The notes beneath the pieces are model-generated. The model searched no databases. It was not told the origin of the DNA and was given only the letters and a program-made list of their open reading frames with translations. Of a stretch of DNA of 6,786 nucleotides, positions 1 through 4,625 are shown piece by piece. Every line of letters begins with the position of its first letter. Position 1 is the first letter of the stretch. The stretch is taken from positions 1 through 6,786 of the forward strand of contig JACOVM010000089.1 in assembly GCA_016177345.1 (NCBI GenBank), read 5' to 3'. The stretch comes from Candidatus Woesearchaeota archaeon. Its GTDB lineage: Archaea; Nanobdellota; Nanobdellia; Woesearchaeales; UBA12501. The position numbers and the translations under genes are program-made.

Positions 1-42
1 CTTCAAGAAAAAATGGAAAAAGACAAAAAGTATTTAAATTGA
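1..42 (+). CDS. 3' tail of an unknown upstream gene (partial)
   Basis: The frame is open from the left edge to a TGA at 40-42 and gives a 13-residue lysine-rich tail (LQEKMEKDKKYLN). The composition resembles the charged C-terminus of a small helical protein, but nothing identifies a family. It ends 18 bp before the Doc-like gene, so it could be the preceding gene of that cassette, the place where an antitoxin usually sits. The TATA-like box of the Doc gene overlaps its last codons. It is too short to tell from a chance open frame, hence the low confidence. Confidence 0.3.
   Translation, partial: LQEKMEKDKKYLN
31..39 (+). promoter_or_regulatory. TATA box for the Doc-like gene
   Basis: The sequence TATTTAAAT is centred about 26 bp before the ATG at 61, which is the normal archaeal TATA-to-start-site distance. 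Transcription would therefore begin at or next to the start codon, giving a leaderless mRNA. No Shine-Dalgarno sequence precedes 61, which fits. Confidence 0.6.
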
Positions 43-60
43 CTTAGTTTTGAATTAGTC

Positions 61-462
61 ATGGTGAGTGACATCCACTATCCCACAAGAGAAAAAATTA
101 TTGAGTATAACTTATTAATTCTAACTATCATTAAGGTAAAAAAAGCTGACCAGTCAAAGGTGCTTAGCAATCATAAAATTGACTTAATAATAAAAGAATG
201 CAAGCAAACAAGAGGGGACATATACGACAAAGCAATTTCTTTGCTTAAAGGGCTTATCCAAAAGCATCCCTTTGCAAGTGGCAATAGAAGAACTGCATTT
301 ATTGTCGCAAAAGAGTTTTTACTGGTCAATAAAGCAGCTTTTAGGGTTCAAGATGATCCTAGTTATGCACGAGCCCTGCAGGGAATACGTGAAGGTTATT
401 ATACCGACGAAGAAATCAAGGAGTGGATAAAAAATGGCAAAATACGAAAATTTACAAGATAA
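61..462 (+). CDS. Doc/Fic-family protein (death-on-curing type)
   Basis: This is a 133-residue protein of about the size of Doc toxins. Doc enzymes are small Fic-fold proteins that modify targets such as EF-Tu; the best-known one phosphorylates it. The family motif is visible as HPFASGNRRTAF at residues 69-80, matching the Doc pattern H-x-F-x-[D]-[AG]-N-[KR]-R. An N-terminal Y-P (7-8) and a C-terminal YYTDEEIKEWI segment also match the family. The acidic residue that normally binds the metal ion in the motif is Ser73 here, so activity may be altered or lost. The ATG at 61 is chosen because a TATA box sits 26 bp upstream; GTG at 64 is less likely. A 40-codon gene overlaps its 3' end. The coding sequence is visibly more AT-rich than lonB or trhO, consistent with acquisition by transfer. 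The family call is secure; toxin function is inferred. Confidence 0.8.
   Translation: MVSDIHYPTREKIIEYNLLILTIIKVKKADQSKVLSNHKIDLIIKECKQTRGDIYDKAISLLKGLIQKHPFASGNRRTAFIVAKEFLLVNKAAFRVQDDPSYARALQGIREGYYTDEEIKEWIKNGKIRKFTR
418..426 (+). promoter_or_regulatory. Shine-Dalgarno sequence inside the doc-like gene
   Basis: AAGGAGTGG lies 7 bases before the ATG at 434 and closely resembles the archaeal consensus GGAGGTGA. It is embedded in the codons of the Doc-like gene. It is the main reason for believing that the overlapping small gene is translated. Confidence 0.55.
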
Positions 463-556
463 GGAGAAATATGGGATCATAGCTGAAGAGCTAAAGCAAT
501 TTGAAAAACTTATAGCTGGCCATAGGAAGCTGCTTACTGCAATTGGTAACCTGTAA
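434..556 (+). CDS. 40-residue helical protein overlapping the Doc-like gene
   Basis: An ATG at 434 opens a 40-codon frame (begins MAKYENLQDK, ends at TAA 554-556) that overlaps the end of the Doc-like gene by 29 bases in the +1 frame. Residues from about 8 onward have the charge and leucine/isoleucine pattern of an amphipathic helix (IIAEELKQFEKL followed by HRKLLTAIGNL). No domain is recognised. The Shine-Dalgarno at 418-426 and the tight overlap suggest translational coupling with the Doc-like protein, so it may be a partner or antitoxin. Antitoxins of Doc proteins normally precede the toxin, so this order is unusual. The partnership is inference. Confidence 0.6.
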   Translation: MAKYENLQDKEKYGIIAEELKQFEKLIAGHRKLLTAIGNL

Positions 557-582
557 AATACTTAACTACTTAATATTGGTGC

Positions 583-768
583 TTGGATAAGCACTTCTAC
601 TTTTTTGCCTGTGCAACGCTGGATTTCCAGGAGCTGGAGAACTATCCGTTTATTCAGGCATGGATAAATACGATGTGCCCGAGGATTGGGCAGGACGATG
701 TTGTCCGTACAAGGAAGGCGCTGCTGAATATTGAAGATCTGAATTCTGTGTTGTCTAGCAGGGTATAA
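583..768 (+). pseudogene. dph2: dph2 remnant: C-terminal end of diphthamide synthase
   Basis: Full-length Dph2 (usually over 300 residues) is the radical-SAM-like iron-sulfur enzyme that transfers the 3-amino-3-carboxypropyl group of SAM to a histidine of EF-2, the first step of diphthamide synthesis. Only the end of the third domain is left. With a TTG start at 583 the frame gives 61 residues, including ELENYPFIQAWINTMCPRIG and then QDD. This matches the conserved N-T-[A]-C-P-R-I-x-x-D-D signature that contains the third cluster cysteine (Cys32 here). The frame is closed by a TAA at 571-573, and no sequence for domains 1-2 lies upstream, where the Doc cassette sits. The other two cluster cysteines are absent, so it cannot work alone. 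The surviving reading frame is clean, so decay may be recent, or an intact copy may exist elsewhere. I infer a deletion or insertion that removed the 5' part. Confidence 0.7.
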
Positions 769-791
769 CCCCTCTTATAAGGTTCAATAAG

Positions 792-801
792 TTATTTATA
801 C
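792..801 (+). promoter_or_regulatory. TATA box for the 823 gene
   Basis: TTATTTATAC is centred about 26 bp upstream of the ATG at 823. The spacing predicts a leaderless transcript and supports 823 as the true start. A closely related TTTATAC core precedes the paralog at 3142. Confidence 0.6.
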
Positions 802-822
802 CAGTCATTCTATCTTGTCTGT

Positions 823-1590
823 ATGGTTGGCAAAATAGATGATACTGTAGATACCACAGAAAATCATCCATCTCTTGATGCAGCTGTTGAAGGGATATTT
901 ACTGCCATTACTGCACGCCTTGTCATGTCAGATGAAAAAAAGGTTATGCATGGAGCAACTAAAGTCCTTCGAATAACTCACGTTTATAGAACCCTTGGCA
1001 GTTTAGAGACAGTCAAACTCTTGAACACGCCTGCCGTTGAATGGGTATGGTTTCAGTCACAGGGCATTCTTGGGCTTTACGCTTCTGTCTCGTCTATTCC
1101 AGAATATCCGGCGATAGACCCCTCTCCTGCTGCATATGAGGCAAGGCTTGGTGGCGTGGTACGCGCGTACAAGAGTCAAAATCCTGGCCAACTGAGAATA
1201 CCGCTCTTCCATTTTTCTGGCGACCTCGTTCTAAAACCAGCTGTACTGACTGGGTCAGCACCCCCTGGAAAACTATCAAAACGGTTTTCAGAAGGGGCTT
1301 CAGAAAAACAGCAAACCAGCATGCGTCCAAGTAGCGGCCAGTACATGTCTGTTAAAACTTATCTCAGCGGTGCAACAGTGAATGGTAAGATCATCCCCCC
1401 TGAGCGGCATGCTGAGTTTCTTGCTCATCTCAAAAGAGGGTATAATATTGTTCCTGTTGCAATGGAAGAGAAGGGTGCTGCAGATTATTTTAGAATGGAA
1501 GATGTTTTGCGATTGGAGAAAGAAGGCATCAGCCCTCCGCAGATTGATGCCAGGGCAATTCTTGCGCTTGAGAGAAAAGTGACTGAGTAA
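823..1590 (+). CDS. Unrecognised protein, WV-TYL family, paralog 1
   Basis: This 255-residue protein belongs to no family I recognise. An acidic N-terminus (1-40) leads into module A, about residues 46-133, with the signature VEWVWFQSQGILGLYASVSS (72-91) followed by a predicted helix. A low-complexity linker rich in Ser, Lys, Gln and Pro (about 140-172) joins it to module C (174-239). Module C has the signatures TYLSGATVNGK (179-189), a helix near 193-205, and YFRMEDVLRLEKEGISPP (222-239). Module A recurs twice in the protein at 3142-4104, and module C recurs in the frame at 4156-4470, so these are paralogs. There is no signal peptide, membrane segment or cysteine motif, so it is probably cytoplasmic. 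The start at 823 is set by the TATA box. Short Y-x-x-x-x-D-[VI]-x-R-L helices could suit nucleic-acid or protein binding, but no function can be assigned. Confidence 0.75.
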   Translation: MVGKIDDTVDTTENHPSLDAAVEGIFTAITARLVMSDEKKVMHGATKVLRITHVYRTLGSLETVKLLNTPAVEWVWFQSQGILGLYASVSSIPEYPAIDPSPAAYEARLGGVVRAYKSQNPGQLRIPLFHFSGDLVLKPAVLTGSAPPGKLSKRFSEGASEKQQTSMRPSSGQYMSVKTYLSGATVNGKIIPPERHAEFLAHLKRGYNIVPVAMEEKGAADYFRMEDVLRLEKEGISPPQIDARAILALERKVTE

Positions 1591-1593
1591 GCT

Positions 1594-1631
1594 TATTGAG
1601 AGTTTTGAATATCCTATCAAAATTCTCAATA
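1594..1631. terminator. Hairpin after the 823 gene
   Basis: Arms 1594-1608 and 1617-1631 pair over 15 positions around an 8-base loop, with a single non-Watson-Crick pair that is G-U in the + strand RNA. It starts 4 bp after the TAA of the 823 gene. Its position between convergent genes suggests a transcription end or an mRNA 3'-end stabiliser. No long U-run follows on the + strand, so classical archaeal poly-U termination is not obvious. Confidence 0.5.
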
Positions 1632-1636
1632 GAACC

Positions 1637-1682
1637 GCTTTGAAAAACCAAGATACGTTATTGAAAAAGGGTTTTTCAAAGC
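1637..1682. terminator. Convergent-gene hairpin with A/T-rich stem
   Basis: GCTTTGAAAAACC (1637-1649) pairs perfectly with 1670-1682 around a 20-base loop. A second hairpin, TTGAAAAA / TTTTTCAA with a GGG loop (1661-1668 / 1672-1679), reuses the same right arm, so only one of the two can form. The T5 at 1672-1676 (+) and, on the - strand, T5 runs opposite 1664-1668 and 1643-1647 give both converging transcripts a U-run. A bidirectional terminator for the 823 gene and trhO is the simplest reading. Confidence 0.5.
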
Positions 1683-1707
1683 TCTCTATAATATCCTCTT
1701 TTATTAT

Positions 1708-2613
1708 TTAGGTAACCATCACATTCTTCTCCCGCCGTCGTTCTGCAAGAGCACACCTTTCAGAACAGCTGTATCGTAATCGCTGGCCGCAATCATCGCA
1801 GCAAACAAACAGCTTATCGCATTGGATGTTGTGGCAGTTTACGTATCGGTCGCAGCTGCCGCCGCAGATATTACAGGATGTTATTGGTGCAGTATTTTCT
1901 CTGTTCACTTCAATGGCGATTCTATTATCGAATACAACGCACTTCCCTTCCCAATAAGTATCTGGAAATTCTTTGCAGTACGTGACAATGCCGCCATGCA
2001 ACTGGTAAACGTTGGAAAATCCATTCTTGAGGAGAAATGCTGATGCCTTTTCGCAGCGAATGCCGCCAGTACAATACATCAAAATTGTTTTATCTTTGTC
2101 ATTGCCTAGTTCTTTGATGATCTTTTTGAAGTCCCGAAAGTGCTTGATGTCCGGGCAGATTGCCCCTTTGAAGCGGCCTATCCTTGATTCCCAACTGTTT
2201 CTTGCATCAACAACAATAATGTTGTTGCCTCCATGCTCCTTCTTATCCAGCATCTCCTTAAATTCTTTTGGGGAGAGATACTTGCCCTTTCTGTCTTTCG
2301 TAGCATCAATAGGAAGGCCTGATACGACTACTTCATCCCTCGTGCGGACAAAGAGCTTTTCAAAACAATGCTGCTGAATAGCATCCTCTTTAAATTCGAT
2401 GTCCTGAAAAAGAGGATTACTCTGGAGAGCTATTTTATATGAGGTTATGGCATCTCTTGTCCCGGACAAGGTTCCATTAATTCCTTCACGCCCAAGAAAC
2501 ACGCGCCCTTTTAACCCAAGCTTTTTACCTAGCGCTTCTTGCTGTATTCTTAGCTTTTCCGGGTTCTCAATAGGAATATACTTGTAAAATAGAATGACGC
2601 TCATTGGTACCAT
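1708..2613 (-). CDS. trhO: tRNA uridine(34) hydroxylase TrhO (YceA-type rhodanese)
   Basis: TrhO hydroxylates wobble U34 of some tRNAs to 5-hydroxyuridine using O2, the first step toward cmo5U/mcmo5U. The 301 residues match the family in length and order. An N-terminal acylphosphatase-like domain holds GRVFLGREGINGTLSGT (36-52). The rhodanese domain (about 110-225) holds DARNSWE (136-142) and the active-site loop CTGGIRCEK (181-189) with Cys181. A zinc-binding-like C-terminal tail carries ten cysteines between 247 and 287, in pairs such as C-x2-C and C-x-x-C. The start at 2613 (MVPMSV) is preferred over the ATG at 2604 because a TATA box lies 27 bp upstream. The gene is single, on the strand opposite its neighbours, and lies between the two WV-TYL loci. 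Such genes are mainly bacterial, so acquisition by transfer is plausible. The family assignment is secure; its tRNA substrate here is not shown. Confidence 0.93.
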   Translation of the reverse strand: MVPMSVILFYKYIPIENPEKLRIQQEALGKKLGLKGRVFLGREGINGTLSGTRDAITSYKIALQSNPLFQDIEFKEDAIQQHCFEKLFVRTRDEVVVSGLPIDATKDRKGKYLSPKEFKEMLDKKEHGGNNIIVVDARNSWESRIGRFKGAICPDIKHFRDFKKIIKELGNDKDKTILMYCTGGIRCEKASAFLLKNGFSNVYQLHGGIVTYCKEFPDTYWEGKCVVFDNRIAIEVNRENTAPITSCNICGGSCDRYVNCHNIQCDKLFVCCDDCGQRLRYSCSERCALAERRREKNVMVT

Positions 2614-2634
2614 AACTTGGCAGCAGAATTATTG

Positions 2635-2644
2635 GCATATAAAC
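2635..2644 (-). promoter_or_regulatory. TATA box for trhO
   Basis: On the - strand this reads GTTTATATGC, with TTTATAT centred 27 bp upstream of the ATG at 2613. That spacing gives a leaderless trhO transcript and places the promoter at the left edge of the hairpin-rich non-coding stretch. Confidence 0.55.
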
Positions 2645-2654
2645 ATTGCGGTTT

Positions 2655-2900
2655 TTTAGGCTTTGTAGAAAATGTCGCCTAGATTTTTGGCGCCGCCGTG
2701 CCTAAACTTTGTGTAAGTCAAAATTCGCTTTGAGCGAATTTTGCGTGGCCCTTCCTCTCTTCAGTCTCTCTCATTCTTGATCGACCAGAGGACAGGGTAA
2801 GCTACGCCAGACTCGTCATTTGGTATTTTTTTCGGACTCTGAACAGAGTGAGGAGTCCCCCTACACGGCAGTGTAGTTCGTCGAACAGAAGAATTTTCTT
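2655..2900. repeat. Hairpin-rich non-coding stretch, left part
   Basis: I see no credible gene between 2614 and 3141; the only open frames are short and lack promoters or family signatures. This part holds at least six inverted repeats: TTTAGGC 2655-2661 / 2700-2706; CAAAATTCGCT 2719-2729 / 2733-2743 (11 bp perfect, TTG loop); GGACTC 2834-2839 / 2853-2858, with CTCTG 2837-2841 / 2844-2848 overlapping its left arm; CTACAC 2861-2866 / 2871-2876; GTTCG 2876-2880 / 2882-2886; and AAGAA 2889-2893 / 2896-2900. The last hairpins stand almost end to end, as in a folded RNA. It matches no RNA family I know. Transcription is not demonstrated. Confidence 0.45.
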
Positions 2901-2908
2901 AAAAAGCA

Positions 2909-2964
2909 GTGCAGTTCCCTTCCGATACATAAAATTAGTTGTGCGATGAGGAAGGAAACTGCAC
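2909..2964. repeat. 15-bp inverted repeat with 26-base loop
   Basis: GTGCAGTTCCCTTCC (2909-2923) pairs with 2950-2964. One position is a C-A mismatch on the + strand, but it is a G-U pair if the - strand is transcribed, so a - strand RNA would form an unbroken stem. It belongs to the same non-coding stretch between trhO and the 3142 gene. Confidence 0.5.
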
Positions 2965-2988
2965 CGTGCGGGAAAAAATAAAGTTTTC

Positions 2989-3054
2989 AAAAAACCACAG
3001 CGGAGCCCAAAATCTGTGTTTTTTAGTCAAAAATGAGTATCTGACGACTAAAAA
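2989..3054 (+). promoter_or_regulatory. Two mutually exclusive hairpins sharing a T-run
   Basis: Hairpin 1 pairs 2989-3000 (AAAAAAC plus CACAG, with C2995 bulged) with CTGTGTTTTTT at 3014-3024. Hairpin 2 pairs TTTTTAGTC 3020-3028 with GACTAAAAA 3046-3054. Both use the T-run 3020-3024, so only one can form. Hairpin 1 resembles a bidirectional terminator, with six T after the stem on either strand. The layout resembles an attenuator, but the downstream gene has its own TATA box, so the role is uncertain. Confidence 0.4.
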
Positions 3055-3106
3055 CGAAGAAAGATTTTCTACAGAGACGGTTTTTTTAAGTATCTGCACA
3101 ACAAGG

Positions 3107-3115
3107 TTTTTATAC
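3107..3115 (+). promoter_or_regulatory. TATA box for the 3142 gene
   Basis: TTTTTATAC is centred about 30 bp upstream of the ATG at 3142. It shares the core TTTATAC with the box before the paralog at 823. The spacing supports the ATG at 3142 and argues against the in-frame TTG at 3127, which would lie upstream of the expected start site. Confidence 0.55.
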
Positions 3116-3141
3116 TACCTCTTTTTTTGCACTATCTGCTT

Positions 3142-4104
3142 ATGACTGATGAAACAGTACGTCAAACGCTGCAGACTTCGAGTCGATTTGCTATTGATGA
3201 TATTATTGATGATGCCATTCGTGGCTATCATTGGGATGCAAGAAAGCAGCTCCGGGCTGTAACCAAACTTCTTCCTGCTGTTGATCTCGCTGCGGCATTG
3301 CCCAACCCTCTTTTTGGAGAGCTGCAAGAGCTTCCTGACATTACCTGGGTTCGAATTCAAGGTCAAGGAGTAGAGAGTTATGGAAGAACTTATGCAACTG
3401 CCACCTCACTTCGAAAATATTCTTCTTCAGCACTCACAAGACTTTCAATAGAGGTTCATCGTGCGCTTCATGAACAGCAGGCTGTTGGGCGATTCCAAGC
3501 TGTTGCTATACAAGAATATAATAAGGATAATGGCCTTCCGCCCGACGCTAGGGTTGATGGCTTTCAATTCAGTCGGCGTTCTGGACTTTCCCATTTCTTA
3601 AGAAGAGATGTTCCCTTAGCTGTGCAGAAACGCTATACAGCTAAGGCTTCAAAAGAGCAAAATCCAGCTCCAAAAAAAGACGATACTCCGCAACTGCCAA
3701 CATCGTTCAGTGACATTACCCAATTGTTGTCATCAAGAAAAATAATGCAAAGGAAAGAATCTGTTGGCCCTGGAACAAGGCTCGTTGCTGCGTCAGAGCT
3801 CGTGCAAAGATTTGGTTTTAAAGATTGCTACGATCGCTTGTACTGCGCTGATGATGTCAACTGGGTTTATGTCCCGCCAACTGGACTATACGCTACTGTT
3901 TCTTCCTTATTGGCTTATCGTCAAGGCCATCATTCTGATTTTTCTAGAAAGTTAGAACGAGAGGTTCTCCGTAATCGAGACCAATGCGTTACGCTTTTAG
4001 GTGTTCTTCAATCTGAAGAGAGTACAAAAAGGAGTGATTCCCCATATCTCCCTCGAGCATACCTGTTTGTTATTAATCGTTCATTGTCTCCTATTGTTGT
4101 TTGA
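3142..4104 (+). CDS. Unrecognised protein, WV-TYL family, paralog 2 (two A modules)
   Basis: This is a 320-residue protein of unknown function. Residues 17-30 (AIDDIIDDAIRGYH) resemble the N-terminal region of the 823 protein. Module A appears twice: copy 1 has ITWVRIQGQG then YATATSLRKY (67-93), and copy 2 has VNWVYVPPTGLYATVSSLLAY (239-259, in two stretches), each followed by a charged helix (about 96-112 and 265-280). Between them is a Lys/Pro-rich linker (165-190). The C-terminal module C of the 823 protein is missing here, but its homolog lies in the same frame 17 codons after the TGA stop at 4102-4104. The protein is therefore either complete as an A-A form with a separate C protein, or truncated by a nonsense change. 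No signal peptide or membrane segment is present. The start is chosen from the TATA box and the leaderless pattern of the window. Confidence 0.7.
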   Translation: MTDETVRQTLQTSSRFAIDDIIDDAIRGYHWDARKQLRAVTKLLPAVDLAAALPNPLFGELQELPDITWVRIQGQGVESYGRTYATATSLRKYSSSALTRLSIEVHRALHEQQAVGRFQAVAIQEYNKDNGLPPDARVDGFQFSRRSGLSHFLRRDVPLAVQKRYTAKASKEQNPAPKKDDTPQLPTSFSDITQLLSSRKIMQRKESVGPGTRLVAASELVQRFGFKDCYDRLYCADDVNWVYVPPTGLYATVSSLLAYRQGHHSDFSRKLEREVLRNRDQCVTLLGVLQSEESTKRSDSPYLPRAYLFVINRSLSPIVV

Positions 4105-4138
4105 GATAAGCAGTTGTATCAGGGAGAAACAGTACGAA

Positions 4139-4145
4139 GGAGGGG
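4139..4145 (+). promoter_or_regulatory. Shine-Dalgarno for the 4156 gene
   Basis: GGAGGGG ends 10 bases before the ATG at 4156. It is a strong match to the anti-Shine-Dalgarno sequence and suggests that the module C frame can be translated independently from the transcript of the 3142 gene. Confidence 0.5.
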
Positions 4146-4155
4146 CGGTAGAGCG

Positions 4156-4470
4156 ATGAAAAAGCCGATTGCGTCCTCTGTTCCAATTGGAATGAAATTG
4201 CAGACGTACCTCGAAGGCGTGACGGTAAGGGGTGGCAGATTATCTCCTAATCATTATAATGACTTTGTTGCCGGTATTGTGGAACGGTACGGCATTCGCA
4301 TTATTGATGATATGGATGGCCATCGATACATCTCATCAAAAGACATCACCAGGCTTAAAGAAGAAGGATTCATGCCACCAGAAGAGAGCGAGGGTAATGG
4401 TCTTGGCAGGCAGGCTAGTGTCGTCCACGGCATGCCAACTTTTCAAGGACCGCGGCGTGGGGCATTATAA
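4156..4470 (+). CDS. Module C (TYL) protein downstream of paralog 2
   Basis: This frame gives 104 residues of unknown function. Residues 12-75 align throughout with module C of the 823 protein: TYLEGVTVRGG (17-27), a helix near 31-43, RYGIRII (44-50), and YISSKDITRLKEEGFMPP (58-75). The tail (76-104) is Gly- and Arg-containing and not shared. The frame continues upstream without a stop as far as the TGA of the 3142 gene, so an original A-A-C protein may have been split. The ATG at 4156 is favoured as start because of GGAGGGG just upstream; a TTG at 4114 in the same frame is possible but has weaker support. The gap of 51 bp to the preceding stop indicates one transcript. Real translation as a separate protein is likely but not certain. 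Confidence 0.6.
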   Translation: MKKPIASSVPIGMKLQTYLEGVTVRGGRLSPNHYNDFVAGIVERYGIRIIDDMDGHRYISSKDITRLKEEGFMPPEESEGNGLGRQASVVHGMPTFQGPRRGAL

Positions 4471-4488
4471 CTTGTTCTAGACCATGTC

Positions 4489-4512
4489 AATTACGCATAA
4501 TTACGCATTAAT
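4489..4512 (+). repeat. Tandem AATTACGCAT repeat
   Basis: AATTACGCAT occurs twice in tandem (4489-4498 and 4499-4508) and is followed by TAAT. The stretch 4495-4512 matches the middle of the palindrome at 4708-4725 in 15 of 18 positions, so the 37-codon gene between them is bracketed by related sequence. The repeat overlaps the stop codon of that gene. Confidence 0.6.
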
Positions 4513-4621
4513 ATGACACGTCAAAATCCATATATTCGTCGTTAAGCTCATTTGTTTCTCTCGTGATGTTTACTACACTTCCATCTCCTAATTTATATTG
4601 TATTTTTTCCATTCCTATCAT
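4508..4621 (-). CDS. 37-residue acidic protein of unknown function
   Basis: A - strand ATG at 4621 opens 37 codons (begins MIGMEKIQYK, ends DFDVSY) closed by TAA at 4508-4510. The protein is acidic toward its end (ETNELNDEYMDFD) and has a strand-like middle (KLGDGSVVNI). It matches no family I know. Support comes from position: AGGTGAT at 4626-4632 is a good Shine-Dalgarno four bases before the ATG, and a TATA box at 4664-4674 predicts a start site near 4641, leaving a leader of about 20 bases. The frame continues upstream to another ATG inside the palindrome at 4711, but that part would lie before the predicted transcription start and reads as non-coding. It is the only gene here that appears to have a leader. 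Confidence 0.5.
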   Translation of the reverse strand: MIGMEKIQYKLGDGSVVNITRETNELNDEYMDFDVSY

Positions 4622-4625
4622 TGCA

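Noticed and set aside
36..186. Direct repeat AAATTGACTTA at 36-46 and 176-186
   Set aside because: Eleven bases in AT-rich DNA, one copy inside the Doc-like coding sequence. It is most likely chance and not an attachment site.
1300..1629. - strand open frame of 109 codons over the end of the 823 gene
   Set aside because: It is antisense to module C, whose protein sequence is conserved with the 4156 frame. It also starts inside the hairpin at 1594-1631.
2012..2377. + strand open frame of 121 codons opposite trhO
   Set aside because: It is the antisense shadow of the conserved rhodanese domain. It has no promoter or Shine-Dalgarno, and its product has no recognisable motif.
2719..2743. CRISPR repeat or insertion-sequence end
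   Set aside because: The inverted repeats in this stretch differ from one another, are not regularly spaced, and no transposase or cas gene is present in the window.
2834..2964. RNase P RNA (GAGGA-GTCC resembles the CR-I motif)
   Set aside because: The A's of the motif are missing, and no second P4 strand or other conserved RNase P elements appear at the required distance.
2802..3145. Short open frames on both strands of the hairpin-rich stretch
   Set aside because: They overlap each other and the inverted repeats, have composition typical of random AT-rich DNA, and lack promoters at suitable spacing.
4102..4104. Selenocysteine at the in-frame TGA
   Set aside because: Module C proteins show no conserved cysteine at this place (the paralog at 823 has a linker there), and no SECIS-like hairpin was recognised. 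A stop or nonsense change is simpler.
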